Shown here piece after piece: positions 25,441-35,522 of a stretch of 64,000 nt of DNA; the stretch's first letter is position 1, and each line of letters begins with the position of its first letter. This DNA is from Rhizobium croatiense. GTDB lineage: Bacteria > Pseudomonadota > Alphaproteobacteria > Rhizobiales > Rhizobiaceae. The notes under the pieces were generated by a model. That model searched no databases. It was given only the letters and a program-made list of their open reading frames with translations, and had not been told where the DNA came from. The DNA is taken from positions 149,054 to 213,053 of the forward strand of contig NZ_JAILYJ010000013.1 of the NCBI RefSeq assembly GCF_019793465.1, read 5' to 3'. The translations under genes and the position numbers were made by a program.

Positions 25441-25497
25441 GGCCCTTTAGCGAATTTTTTAACGTGGCTGCAAGCCGGCCGGCCAAATCACCACGGA
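25441..25497 (-). ncRNA. SAM-II riboswitch (metA leader)
   Basis: On the minus strand the leader reads CCGTGGTGATTTGGCC, then GGCTTGCAGCCACGTTAAA, then CGCTAAAG. These are the invariant blocks of the compact SAM-II H-type pseudoknot, first described before metA in alphaproteobacteria. It binds S-adenosylmethionine and represses the downstream gene. The intrinsic terminator 10 nt further on suggests control of transcription as well as, or instead of, translation. Confidence 0.92.
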
Positions 25498-25659
25498 ATG
25501 CCTTAATTAGTCCCAGTTGCGCGACGAATCAACTGCCGAATGCATGCAGCAGCGACTCAGGCAAGCCTCATCACAGTTTAATGACTGATAGAATCTGTTG
25601 ATAGACCGATAACGCCACCATGCTAATAATGACAGTATGGGCGGTGTTGGAAAAGCGTG

Positions 25660-27516
25660 ATGGCAGATAAGACCAAGGGGAGGCCGGGGATCCGGAGGCA
25701 GGATGGAGTAGGGTATGATTTCAGCCTGACTTATCGCCTCGGGGTGATGTTCTCAGCATTCTGGAATTCTGAAGTGCGTGGCAAGGTGCTGTTTCTGGCG
25801 ACCGTGCTGATCCTCGTCATCCTGGCGACCTCCTATGGCCAGGTCATTCTCAATGAATGGAACGCCCCCTTCTACGATTCGCTCGAGCGCCGAGACCTCG
25901 GCGAATTTTTCCACCAGCTCGAAATCTTCGCGATGATCGCCGGCACGCTGCTGCTGCTCAACGTGCTGCAGGCTTGGCTCAATCAGATGACCGCGCTTTA
26001 TATGCGCGAGGGCCTGTCGCGCGATCTCGTCGACCAGTGGCTGAAGCGCAAGCGGGCGCTGCGGCTCGCCTCCAGCGGCCTGATCGGCGTCAATCCGGAC
26101 CAGCGGCTGCACGAGGATTCTCGCAATCTCGCCGAAAGCACGACGGGGCTCGTTCTCGGCCTGCTGCAATCGACTATTCTTCTGGTCAGCTTCATCGGCG
26201 TGCTTTGGCAGCTTTCCAGCGGCTTCATCTTCCACATCAGCGGCCACAGCTTCTCTATTCCGGGCTACATGGTCTGGGCCGCAATCTTTTACGCCGCCTC
26301 CGCCTCGGTGCTGAGCCAGGTCGTCGGCCGCAAGCTGGTCAAGCTCAATGCCGACCGCTTCTCGAAAGAGGCCGAGCTTCGTTTCACGCTGATGCATGCC
26401 AATGAGAACATGCCGGCGATCACCGTAGCGCGCGGCGAGGAGAACGAGCGCCGGCGCATCAACACCGACATCAGCTCGGTGCTGCGGGTCGTCAAGCGGC
26501 TCGCCATGGCCAATACCAATCTCACCTGGGTTTCGGCCGGCTACGGCTGGCTGGTGATCGTTATCCCGATCATCGTCGCGGCCCCCGCCTACTTCTCCGG
26601 CGGCCTCACCCTCGGCCAGCTGATGATGTCGGTCGGCGCCTTCAACCAGGTCAATACGGCGCTGCGCTGGTACGTCGCCAATTTCGGCCCGATCGCCGAA
26701 TGGCGCGCCACACTGATGCGCGTCACCGATTTCCGCCAGGCGCTGCTCGACATGGACGAGGACTACGACCTGAAGGACAGCATCGTCTATGAAAACACCG
26801 CGCCCGACACGCTGACGCTGAAGGATGTAGTGATCAACGCCAAGATCGGCGAAGATATCGACGAATGCGGCGGTTTCCGCCTGCGCGAAACCGATGTCGT
26901 GATCAAGGCCGGCGAGAAAATCATGATCAACGGCGATCACAGCGTCAACCGCAAGCTGCTGTTCCAGGCCATGGCCGGCCTCTGGCCATGCGGCAGCGGC
27001 ACGATGGGTCTGCCGCCGGTCGACGATATGCTGTTCGTTCCGCAGATCGCCTATGTTCCCGGCGGCACGCTGCGCGAGGCGCTGGCCTTCCCAGAAAGCC
27101 CCAATGCTTACGAGAAAGCCGCCATCGAGGCCGCCCTCGACAAGGCCGGCCTGCATTCGCTGATCACAAGGCTCGATACCCGCGCCCGCTGGGACAAGCT
27201 GCTCGACAGCGACGAACAGAAGGCGATCGGCTTCGCCCGCCTGCTGCTCGTGCGCCCGCGCTGGATCGTCTTCGACGAAGTGCTGGAAGGTATGGAGCCG
27301 GAGTGGCAGGCAACGATGGCGAAGCTGCTGACCTCCATGCCCGAAACCGGCATGATCTATATCGGCCGCTCCGAAGCCTATCTCGAGGTGCTGCAGCCGC
27401 GCGTCCTGCATCTGCAGGCGCTGCCATCAAAATCCGAAGAGCCGCAGCCGCAGGTCGCCCAGACGGGCGCCAGCGCCAGTGCCGGCGCCGCTGTCGTCCC
27501 CGCCTCGGCGCTTTAA
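25660..27516 (+). CDS. SbmA/BacA-like ABC protein with degenerate ATPase domain
   Basis: A 618-residue protein with an SbmA/BacA-like membrane domain (residues 1-360; SYGQVILNEWNAPFYDSLER is characteristic) and a C-terminal ABC-like domain. The nucleotide-binding motifs are eroded: the Walker A position reads GDHSVNRKL (425-433) without the glycines and Lys-Ser/Thr, the signature reads LDSDEQ (515-520) instead of LSxGEQ, and YIGRSE (567-572) has no switch His. Walker B WIVFDE is kept. The parent YddA-type family imports peptides or similar substrates. This copy may be proton-driven like BacA or need another ATPase. Its substrate is unknown. It is divergent from metA. Confidence 0.85.
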   Translation: MADKTKGRPGIRRQDGVGYDFSLTYRLGVMFSAFWNSEVRGKVLFLATVLILVILATSYGQVILNEWNAPFYDSLERRDLGEFFHQLEIFAMIAGTLLLLNVLQAWLNQMTALYMREGLSRDLVDQWLKRKRALRLASSGLIGVNPDQRLHEDSRNLAESTTGLVLGLLQSTILLVSFIGVLWQLSSGFIFHISGHSFSIPGYMVWAAIFYAASASVLSQVVGRKLVKLNADRFSKEAELRFTLMHANENMPAITVARGEENERRRINTDISSVLRVVKRLAMANTNLTWVSAGYGWLVIVIPIIVAAPAYFSGGLTLGQLMMSVGAFNQVNTALRWYVANFGPIAEWRATLMRVTDFRQALLDMDEDYDLKDSIVYENTAPDTLTLKDVVINAKIGEDIDECGGFRLRETDVVIKAGEKIMINGDHSVNRKLLFQAMAGLWPCGSGTMGLPPVDDMLFVPQIAYVPGGTLREALAFPESPNAYEKAAIEAALDKAGLHSLITRLDTRARWDKLLDSDEQKAIGFARLLLVRPRWIVFDEVLEGMEPEWQATMAKLLTSMPETGMIYIGRSEAYLEVLQPRVLHLQALPSKSEEPQPQVAQTGASASAGAAVVPASAL

Positions 27517-27576
27517 TTAGAGCGCTGCGCCGTCCGTCCGGTTACATGGATGACGCGAGCGGTTGAGTTGTGAAGG

Positions 27577-29397
27577 TCAGCCTTCCAGCTCTTCCCGCAG
27601 CATTTCGAGCTCCAGCCACTCCTCTTCCATCTTCGTGAGGCTGGCGCGCAGTTTCTCCATCTCGACAGCAAGCCGGTTGAAGGCAGCGGGATCGCGCGTG
27701 AAGAGATTGGGATCGGCCATCACAACTTCGCGCTTGGCAATCTCGGCTTCGGCTTTGGCCATCTCCTTCGGCAGGGTTTCCAGCGCGAATTTCTGCTTGA
27801 AGGAGAGCTTGCCCTTCGCGCCTGCAGCGGCGGGCGCCGTCTCCTGGGTTTTCGGCCTCTCCGCCGCCTTCTCGGCCTTCCTGCGCTCTTCAAGCGCGCC
27901 CTTGCGCTGGGCAAGCATGTCCGAATAGCCGCCGGCATATTCGATCCAGCGGCCGTCTGGCGCATCCGGCACGGCGGGCGCGATCGTCGAGGTCACGGTG
28001 CGGTCGAGGAAATCGCGGTCGTGGCTGACGAGAATGACGGTGCCGGGAAAGCCGGCGACGATTTCCTGCAGGAGGTCAAGCGTCTCGATATCGAGATCGT
28101 TGGTCGGTTCGTCGAGGATCAGGAGATTTGCCGGGCGTGACAGGATGCGGGCCAGCATCAGCCGGGCGCGCTCGCCGCCGGAGAGGCTCCTGATCGGCGT
28201 CCGCGCCTGTTCCGGCTGAAACAGGAACTCCTTCATGTAACCAGTGACATGCCGCTGCTCGCCGTTGACGATCAGGTTTTCGCCGCGCCCGTCCGTCAGG
28301 TAGTTTGCCAGCGTATCCTCGGGATCGAGATCCTCGCGCTTCTGGTCAAGCGTCGCAATCTCCAGATTGGTGCCGAGCTTTATCGTGCCGCTATCCGGGG
28401 AAAGCTGCCCGGTCAGCATTTTCAGCAATGTCGTCTTGCCGGCGCCGTTCGGCCCGACCAAACCAATGCAATCGCCGCGATGCACGCGGATGGAGAAGGG
28501 CGTGACGATGGCCCGGTCGCCGAAAGCCTTGGTGATCTTGTCGGCCTCGATCACCAGCTTGCCGGATTCCTGGGCGTCGGAAACCGTCGCCTGCACCGTG
28601 CCCTGCGGTCCCTTATGGCCACGATACTGCGAACGCATCGTCTGCAGTTCGCCGAGGCGGCGCATGTTGCGCTTGCGCCGCGCCGTGACGCCGTAGCGCA
28701 GCCAGTGTTCCTCGCGCTCGATCGCCTTGCCGAGTTTGTGCTGCTCGAGTTCCTCGGCCTCCAGCACCTGGTCGCGCCAGGCTTCGAAATGCGCAAACCC
28801 TCTGTCGAGCCGGCGCGAGCTGCCGCGGTCGAGCCAGACGGTTGCGGTCGAAACCTTTTCGAGGAACCGCCGGTCGTGCGAAATCAGAACCAACGCGCTG
28901 CGCGTCTTCTGCAGTTCGCCTTCCAGCCATTCGATCGTCGGCAGATCGAGGTGGTTGGTCGGCTCGTCAAGCAGGAGAATGTCAGGTTCCGGCGCCAGGA
29001 CGCGGGCAAGGGCGGCACGACGGGATTCGCCGCCGGAAAGGGTGTTCGGATCTTCCTCGCCGGTCAGTCCGAGATGCGACAGCAGATAGGTGACGCGATA
29101 GGGGTCGTCGCCCGGCCCGAGCCCGGCTTCCGCATAGGCCTGCACCGTGCTGAAGCCGGCAAAATCCGGGGCTTGTTCGAGATAACGCACCGTCGAAGAG
29201 GGATGGCGGAAGACCTCGCCGGACTGCGCCTCGACCAGGCCGGCGGCAATCTTCAGCAGCGTCGATTTTCCCGAGCCGTTGCGGCCGACGAGACAGATCT
29301 TGTCGCCGGGCTCGACCTGCAGCGAAGCGCCCGCCAGAAGCGGTGCGCCGCCGAAGCTCAGGAAGATATCGTCGAGTTTCAGAATGGGAGGGGCCAA
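27577..29397 (-). CDS. uup: ABC-F family ATPase (Uup-like)
   Basis: A 606-residue soluble protein with two ABC ATPase domains and no membrane segments. Domain 1: Walker A GRNGSGKST (residues 38-46), signature LSGGESRR, Walker B DILLLDEPTNHLD. Domain 2: Walker A GPNGAGKTT, signature LSGGERAR, Walker B NLLILDEPTNDLD. The linker and the C-terminal coiled-coil-like tail (KRKAEKAAER-type charged stretch to LEMLREELEG) fit Uup rather than EttA. ABC-F proteins act on ribosomes or DNA branch structures. It follows thiN by 3 nt on the same strand. Confidence 0.9.
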   Translation of the reverse strand: MAPPILKLDDIFLSFGGAPLLAGASLQVEPGDKICLVGRNGSGKSTLLKIAAGLVEAQSGEVFRHPSSTVRYLEQAPDFAGFSTVQAYAEAGLGPGDDPYRVTYLLSHLGLTGEEDPNTLSGGESRRAALARVLAPEPDILLLDEPTNHLDLPTIEWLEGELQKTRSALVLISHDRRFLEKVSTATVWLDRGSSRRLDRGFAHFEAWRDQVLEAEELEQHKLGKAIEREEHWLRYGVTARRKRNMRRLGELQTMRSQYRGHKGPQGTVQATVSDAQESGKLVIEADKITKAFGDRAIVTPFSIRVHRGDCIGLVGPNGAGKTTLLKMLTGQLSPDSGTIKLGTNLEIATLDQKREDLDPEDTLANYLTDGRGENLIVNGEQRHVTGYMKEFLFQPEQARTPIRSLSGGERARLMLARILSRPANLLILDEPTNDLDIETLDLLQEIVAGFPGTVILVSHDRDFLDRTVTSTIAPAVPDAPDGRWIEYAGGYSDMLAQRKGALEERRKAEKAAERPKTQETAPAAAGAKGKLSFKQKFALETLPKEMAKAEAEIAKREVVMADPNLFTRDPAAFNRLAVEMEKLRASLTKMEEEWLELEMLREELEG

Positions 29398-29400
29398 AAG

Positions 29401-30051
29401 TCAGACTCCGGAAAGATCATAGGGCCGGGCGAGCACGATCGCCCGGCCGCTGCCGAGCGAAAAGCGAACTGCGCCTTGCGCGACGTTGGAAATGGGACGC
29501 GACGAGCCGAAAGGCAGATGGAAATCGCTGAGCGGATAATGCGCATTCTCGATCGAAAGCCCGGTGAGCGCGCTGAATCCGAGCACCGAAAACAGACTGC
29601 CCTTGGGAAGGTCGAGTTCGATCGCGCCTGCAACCAGCGGCACGGCCTCTTCCTTGCCCGAGGTCAGCAGCATGTCGAAACCCTCTTCCGCCAGGCTGAC
29701 GGCCGACAACAGGTGCTGAAGGGCATGATCGGAGCGTTCGCCGCCGAGCGCGCCGGCGAGGATCAGCCGCCGTGCACCGCGGGCGATCGCTTCCGATACC
29801 GCGATTTCGCCATCCGTTGCCGCCTTCGCTACGGGATAGGGCTGTTTCGGCACATCCGGAAACGCCCCTTCGAGATCGGCCGGCGTCGAATCGAAATCGC
29901 CGACCCAGAGCTCCGGCGTCACGCCGAGTGCGGCCGCATGCCGCATGCCGCCATCGGCTGCGATGAAGCGGCTGCCGCCGATCGCACGGCGCAGACGCTC
30001 CGTCAGGCTGAGTTCGCCGCCGAGCAGAATGGTGAAGGTGGATTGGCTCAT
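29401..30051 (-). CDS. thiN: Thiamine diphosphokinase
   Basis: A 216-residue protein of the thiamine pyrophosphokinase family, which transfers pyrophosphate from ATP to thiamine. Recognisable are FIAADGGMRHAAALGVTPEL and WVGDFDSTPADL, the metal/ATP site, then ATDGEIAVSEAIARGA and LAGALGGERSDHALQHL in the catalytic domain, and a C-terminal beta-sandwich thiamine-binding domain. The ATG at 30051 is preferred over 30057 because AAGGG lies 8 nt upstream. The stop is 3 nt from the ABC-F start. Confidence 0.9.
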   Translation of the reverse strand: MSQSTFTILLGGELSLTERLRRAIGGSRFIAADGGMRHAAALGVTPELWVGDFDSTPADLEGAFPDVPKQPYPVAKAATDGEIAVSEAIARGARRLILAGALGGERSDHALQHLLSAVSLAEEGFDMLLTSGKEEAVPLVAGAIELDLPKGSLFSVLGFSALTGLSIENAHYPLSDFHLPFGSSRPISNVAQGAVRFSLGSGRAIVLARPYDLSGV

Positions 30052-30113
30052 GGGCATTGCCCTTAGCGCAAACGGGGGGTCGAGGGGAAGGGCCGAAGGA
30101 TCGGCGGATCACC

Positions 30114-30641
30114 TCAACCCGGCGTATCCTTGTCACGCGACAGGAAGATCGCCTCGTAACCGCCGATAAAGCGATCGAACAGCGTCGCGAAACGTTCGAC
30201 ATCCTCTTCAGGCCAATCGGAGACGATCTGAGAGATGATTGCGAATTTCTGCGCGCGGATCTCAGCAAGCAGGGCCTCGCCCGCCGCCGTCATGACGACG
30301 ACGATCCGCCGCGCATCGGCCTGCGACGCCTCGCGGCGCAGCACGTTGCGTCCGACCATCTCGGCGACCACCCGGCTTGCCCGTGAGGGATCGATGCGCA
30401 GCATCTCCGCGATCAGGCCGACCGTGACTTCGCCGGCAGGCTGCGCCCTGCGCACGGCATCGAGCACATCGAGATGCGAAAGCTCAAGGCCCGGTGCGGC
30501 GCTCTGGATCGCCAACCGGCCGATCAGCCGCCGCCCTGTCATCAGCCGCATGCGCGCCATGCTCCGGCCGATGAGAGGCACGTTGTCGTCCTCCGGCTCG
30601 GCCGGGCTGTTGGACAGGATGCTGGTCGGAGTTTCATTCAT
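30114..30641 (-). CDS. MarR-family transcriptional regulator
   Basis: A 175-residue MarR protein: N-terminal dimerisation helices, then a winged helix with GEVTVGLIAEMLRIDPSRAS and VVAEMVGRNVLRREASQADA followed by the RRIVVVMTAAGEALL wing. It is divergent from a DHA2-family efflux pump across 114 nt that hold a palindrome overlapping the pump promoter. The natural reading is a drug- or aromatic-responsive repressor of that pump. The ligand is not predictable. Confidence 0.92.
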   Translation of the reverse strand: MNETPTSILSNSPAEPEDDNVPLIGRSMARMRLMTGRRLIGRLAIQSAAPGLELSHLDVLDAVRRAQPAGEVTVGLIAEMLRIDPSRASRVVAEMVGRNVLRREASQADARRIVVVMTAAGEALLAEIRAQKFAIISQIVSDWPEEDVERFATLFDRFIGGYEAIFLSRDKDTPG

Positions 30642-30693
30642 GATGGCACCATAACAGAGCGCAAGCGGAAACTGAATATGCCGACGTCAATAA

Positions 30694-30729
30694 TGTGCTA
30701 TTGACAATTATATGCTAACAGCACATAAA
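30694..30729 (+). promoter_or_regulatory. Promoter of the MFS efflux gene with overlapping MarR operator
   Basis: TTGACA (30701-30706) and CATAAA (30724-30729) are spaced by 17 nt as -35 and -10 boxes. TGTGCT (30694-30699) and AGCACA (30720-30725) form an inverted repeat spanning the promoter, so a bound MarR dimer would block RNA polymerase. Confidence 0.65.
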
Positions 30730-30755
30730 AAACCGACCAATCGGAACGACGCCCC

Positions 30756-32294
30756 ATGGACATGCAACTCGCGCCTGCGCCGCTGGTGACGGATCCTCGT
30801 CGCCGGCTTATCCTCTTCTTCTTCCTGATGACCGCCATGTTCATGGCGACGCTGGATAATCAGATCGTTTCCACGGCACTGCCGACGATCGTCGGCGAAT
30901 TCGGCCATCTCGAACGTTTCGGCTGGATCGGCTCGGCCTATCTTCTGGCGCTCAGCGCCGTCATGCCGCTCTATGGCAAGCTCGGCGATCTCTTCGGCCG
31001 CAAATATGTGATGATGACGGCGATCGCAATCTTCACCGTCGGCTCCGCGGTCTGCGGCCTCGCCGTCTCGATGGATACGCTGATCGCCGCCCGCGTGCTG
31101 CAGGGCCTCGGTGGCGGCGGCATTATGGTATCGATCTTTGCCGTCAACGCCGATCTGTTCGAGCCGCGCGAGCGGGCGCGCTATCAGAGCTATTCCAGCT
31201 TGGTGCTGATGGCGTCGGGCGCGATCGGTCCAGTGCTCGGCGGCACGATGAGCGACCTCTTCGGCTGGCGCTCGATCTTCCTCGTCAACGTACCGATCGG
31301 CGTCATCGCGCTGACCGGCCTTGCCTTCATGCTGCCTTACCGCAAACCGCATCGCCGCCCCAAGATCGACTATGCCGGTGCGCTGCTGCTTGCGCTGACG
31401 GCCACGAGCATCGTGCTCGCCACCGATAGCAGCGAACTGTTCGGCGCATTGATCTCGCCTGAGAGTATTGGCGTCGTCGCCTTCGGCGTCGTTTGCGCCG
31501 TCGCCTGGGTTTTCGTCGAGCGCCGCGCATTGGAGCCGATCGTGCCGCTGCAGCTCTTTCGCAATTCGACCTTCAGCCTGTTGCTGATCATCTCGATCAT
31601 GGGCGGCGCCATTGCCATCGGGATGGTCAATTACTTCGCTCTCTTCCTGCAGACGACGACCGGTCTTTCGCCCTCCGCCGCCGGCCTTCTGTTCATTCTT
31701 CTCACGGGCGGTCTGGTGTGCGGTTCGCTATCGGCAGGCCGGATCATTTCCAGGACGGGGCGCTACAAACCCTTCGCCATTGCCAGCTTCACCTGTAGCG
31801 CCGTCGCCTTCGCGCTGATGTCGCAGATGCAGGCCGGAACGCCGATCGCCTTCATCGGGACGATTATGCTGCTGCACGGAATCGGCATCGGCCTTGCCCA
31901 GCAGGTTCCCGTTATCGGCGTGCAGAATGCCGCGCCAGACCGCGACGTCGGCGCCGCGACCGGCTCGGTGACGCTCTCGCGCATGGGCGGCGCCTCGATC
32001 GCCATTTCCATCTACGGCGCCGTCATCGCCTCCGGTCTCGGCAAGGCCGGCGTTCCCATTGCCGGTGTTGCCGATATCGAACAGCTGACTCCGAAGATGA
32101 TGGCCGCCCTTCCCGAAGCTAGCCGCCAGGCCGTCGCCGATCTCTATGCCGCCGCCTTCTCGCCGCTGTTCATGACCTCCTGCGCCATTGCCCTGATCGG
32201 CCTTGCCGCCGCCGTGATGCTGAAGCCCGTGCAGCTGCCGCGCGCCGGCGAGACGAAGCAGCTGCAATCGGCAACGGCGGAAGCGGCGGAATAG
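30756..32294 (+). CDS. MFS multidrug efflux transporter, DHA2 (EmrB/QacA) family
   Basis: A 512-residue membrane protein with about 14 predicted transmembrane segments. Motif D1-like LDNQIVSTALPTIVGEFG in TM1, motif A GKLGDLFGRKYVMM in the TM2-3 loop, and motif C GAIGPVLGGTM in TM5 identify the drug:H+ antiporter-2 group. It probably exports hydrophobic toxic compounds across the inner membrane. No membrane-fusion partner gene is adjacent. The promoter overlaps a palindrome shared with the divergent MarR gene. Confidence 0.92.
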   Translation: MDMQLAPAPLVTDPRRRLILFFFLMTAMFMATLDNQIVSTALPTIVGEFGHLERFGWIGSAYLLALSAVMPLYGKLGDLFGRKYVMMTAIAIFTVGSAVCGLAVSMDTLIAARVLQGLGGGGIMVSIFAVNADLFEPRERARYQSYSSLVLMASGAIGPVLGGTMSDLFGWRSIFLVNVPIGVIALTGLAFMLPYRKPHRRPKIDYAGALLLALTATSIVLATDSSELFGALISPESIGVVAFGVVCAVAWVFVERRALEPIVPLQLFRNSTFSLLLIISIMGGAIAIGMVNYFALFLQTTTGLSPSAAGLLFILLTGGLVCGSLSAGRIISRTGRYKPFAIASFTCSAVAFALMSQMQAGTPIAFIGTIMLLHGIGIGLAQQVPVIGVQNAAPDRDVGAATGSVTLSRMGGASIAISIYGAVIASGLGKAGVPIAGVADIEQLTPKMMAALPEASRQAVADLYAAAFSPLFMTSCAIALIGLAAAVMLKPVQLPRAGETKQLQSATAEAAE

Positions 32295-32683
32295 CCCAAA
32301 GGCAAAACCGGAATGCCTCACAGCAGGCTTTCCCTTCCTCTAAATCATGATCAAGAGTTGTGAATTTCGCGACCCTGTTGCTGTTTCCACGGCGATTGCC
32401 TCAATCACCCCGTTCTTTTTCCGTGGCGCCGACAAATCTGCGCCGCATGACGGAACTTTCGCCATAATTTCATCCGAGCGAAGGGAGGCCTCACGGCTGA
32501 GGCATTGCCAAAATGCAACGGCGCCACAATTAAACAGAGTCTCGCTATGCAACCGATGCGTAAATCAGCTACAGCAATGACTTGTATCGGCCTATTGTGC
32601 AGCGCGAGATCAGGGGTGCGCACCTGTTGAGTTCCCCTTGCCAAGGCCGGTCCAGATTTGCGGCAAACCGGCAAAGCAGCGAC
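32295..32683. other. Intergenic region without a recognisable gene
   Basis: About 390 nt between the efflux pump and the M48 protease. A short plus-strand frame and a longer upstream extension of the protease frame exist but show no family similarity. The region should contain the protease promoter. No terminator with a T-run, repeat or riboswitch was recognised. Confidence 0.5.
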
Positions 32684-34228
32684 ATGATGCGGAGAACCAG
32701 ACTGGACAGCTTGACGACGTGGAAATCACCCGCGCTTTCCAGTGATGCCATCTCCGCGCCGCGCTGTTTCGCGCGTCGCCTGATGTTGCTTTCAGCCATC
32801 GCAATGGCGCTGAACGGGTGTCAATCGCTGATCGAACAATCCTATCAGCCGAGCATCTCGCCGTCTTCCAATCCGCAGATCGTCGACGAGGTTCAGAAGA
32901 ACGACCCGCGCGCGGCGATGGGCGCCCGCGAACATCCGCGCATCGTGGCAAGCTACGGCGGCGAATATAAGGATGCCAAGACCGAGCGTCTCGTCGCCCG
33001 CATCGCCGGTGCGCTGACGGCGGTGTCGGAAAATCCGAGCCAGTCCTACCGCATCACCATCTTGAACTCGCCTGCTATCAACGCCTTTGCGCTGCCGGGC
33101 GGTTACCTGTACGTTACCCGCGGCCTGCTCGCCCTTGCCAATGACGCCTCGGAGGTCGCGGCCGTGCTCTCGCATGAGATGGGCCATGTGACAGCGAACC
33201 ACGGCATCGAGCGGCAGAAGCGCGAAGAGGCTGAGGTCATCGCCAGCCGCGTCGTCGCCGAAGTCCTTTCCAGCGATATCGCCGGCAAACAGGCGCTGGC
33301 CCGCGGCAAGCTGCGGCTCGCCGCCTTCTCCCGCCAGCAGGAGCTGCAGGCCGATGTCATCGGCGTGCGCATGCTTGGCGAAGCCGGCTACGATCCCTAT
33401 GCTGCCGCCCGCTTCCTCGATTCCATGGCGGCCTACAGCCGCTTCATGTCGGTCGACCCGGAAGCCGACCAGAGCCTCGACTTCCTGTCGAGCCACCCGA
33501 ATTCCGCCCAGCGCATCGAGCTTGCCCGCACGCATGCGCGGGCCTTCGGCCAGGAAGGTTCGGTCGGCGACAAGGGCCGCGATTATTATCTCGACGGCAT
33601 AGACGGCCTGCTCTACGGCGACAGCCCGGAAGAAGGCTTTGTGCGCGGCCAGACCTTCCTGCACGGCGGTCTCGGCATCCGCTTTGACGTGCCGCCGGAC
33701 TTTCACATCGATAACAAGGTCGAGGCGGTGATGGCCACCGGCCCGAGCGATATCGCCGTCCGTTTCGATGGCGTCGCCGACAACCAGAACCAGAGCCTCA
33801 CCAATTATATCTCCAGCGGCTGGGTGACCGGTCTCGATCCGTCGACCATCCAGCAGATCACCGTCAACGGCATGGAAGCTGCCACCGCACGCGCCAGCGC
33901 TGATCGCTGGGATTTCGATGTCACCGTGATCCGCAACAATGCGCAGATCTTCCGTTTCCTCACCGCGGTGCCGAAAGGCAGCGCGGCCCTGGAACCAACG
34001 GCCAATGTTCTGCGGGCGAGTTTCCGGCGCATGACGCCGGCGGAAGCGGCCTCGCTGAAGCCGCTGCGCATCCGTGTCGTAACGGTGCGGCCGGGCGAGA
34101 ACATCTCGACGCTCGCCGCCCGCATGATGGGCACCGACCGCAAGCTCGATCTCTTCAAGCTCATCAACGCCCTGCCCATGGGCGCAGCCGTTTCACCCGG
34201 CGATCGCGTCAAGATCATTGCCGAGTAA
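32684..34228 (+). CDS. M48-family metalloprotease lipoprotein with C-terminal LysM domain
   Basis: A 514-residue envelope protein. A basic N-terminus leads to LMLLSAIAMALNGC, a lipobox with Cys46 as the lipidated residue. The M48 peptidase domain has HEMGH (164-168) with the HExxH zinc site, and the downstream QQELQADVIG supplies the third ligand. The C-terminus, from about residue 465, is LysM-like (VTVRPGENISTLAARMMGTD). It resembles BepA-type periplasmic proteases with peptidoglycan attachment, likely acting in outer-membrane protein quality control. The ATG at 32684 is the best start that keeps a plausible signal; the frame is open further upstream. Confidence 0.88.
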   Translation: MMRRTRLDSLTTWKSPALSSDAISAPRCFARRLMLLSAIAMALNGCQSLIEQSYQPSISPSSNPQIVDEVQKNDPRAAMGAREHPRIVASYGGEYKDAKTERLVARIAGALTAVSENPSQSYRITILNSPAINAFALPGGYLYVTRGLLALANDASEVAAVLSHEMGHVTANHGIERQKREEAEVIASRVVAEVLSSDIAGKQALARGKLRLAAFSRQQELQADVIGVRMLGEAGYDPYAAARFLDSMAAYSRFMSVDPEADQSLDFLSSHPNSAQRIELARTHARAFGQEGSVGDKGRDYYLDGIDGLLYGDSPEEGFVRGQTFLHGGLGIRFDVPPDFHIDNKVEAVMATGPSDIAVRFDGVADNQNQSLTNYISSGWVTGLDPSTIQQITVNGMEAATARASADRWDFDVTVIRNNAQIFRFLTAVPKGSAALEPTANVLRASFRRMTPAEAASLKPLRIRVVTVRPGENISTLAARMMGTDRKLDLFKLINALPMGAAVSPGDRVKIIAE

Positions 34229-34251
34229 AAAAAGCCCGGCTTGCGCCGGGC
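34226..34251 (-). terminator. Terminator of rpoH2
   Basis: GCCCGGC/GCCGGGC with a TTGC loop. Read on the minus strand the stem is followed by seven T, 80 nt beyond the rpoH2 stop. It abuts the stop of the convergent M48 gene. Confidence 0.85.
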
Positions 34252-34332
34252 CAGTCTGTGCTGCTGGAGGGGAATGAGGTTTACGGCGCGCGTCTTTTCA
34301 GACGCGCAAAGGACGCTGTAAGCACTGTCGGA

Positions 34333-35196
<864 letters not shown>

Positions 35197-35295
35197 TTCG
35201 ATCTCCCAAAACAGGCCTTCGCCCTCAAAATGAACAATAAAACTCACCTTCCGGAACATCGCTGTCCGGACTGAATGGGGTTGCGAGTGCATGAA

Positions 35296-35327
35296 GGCCT
35301 CACCCCTGGACTTTTCAGGGGGAGGCC
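35296..35327 (-). promoter_or_regulatory. Strong leader hairpin upstream of rpoH2
   Basis: GGCCTC-A-CCCCTG (35296-35308) pairs with CAGGGGGAGGCC (35316-35327) to form a 12-bp stem with one bulged base. It lies about 100 nt before the rpoH2 start within the putative long 5' leader and has no T-run. It could influence translation or RNA stability. Confidence 0.5.
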
Positions 35328-35494
35328 CTAATTCTCATCATGTGCCGCTAAGACGGCCGGGCCGGACCTGTTTCTTCACGTTGCCGGATGGGCGATAATG
35401 AAAAGGCATGATCCGCTCCTCACCGAACATTGACGGAATGGCAGTTCGCCCGACGAGCCAGCGCCCGACGAGCAGTCCGCAATTACGTGTGGTA

Positions 35495-35519
35495 AACGCG
35501 GCAGCCGGGAAAAAGTTCC
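35495..35519 (-). promoter_or_regulatory. EcfG (RpoE4)-type promoter for rpoH2
   Basis: On the minus strand GGAAC (35519-35515), a 16-nt spacer and CGTT (35498-35495) match the alphaproteobacterial general-stress sigma consensus GGAAC-N16/17-CGTT exactly. Control of rpoH2 by the EcfG sigma factor RpoE4 is reported in R. etli, which supports the call. The implied leader is nearly 300 nt. Confidence 0.75.
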
Positions 35520-35522
35520 AAT

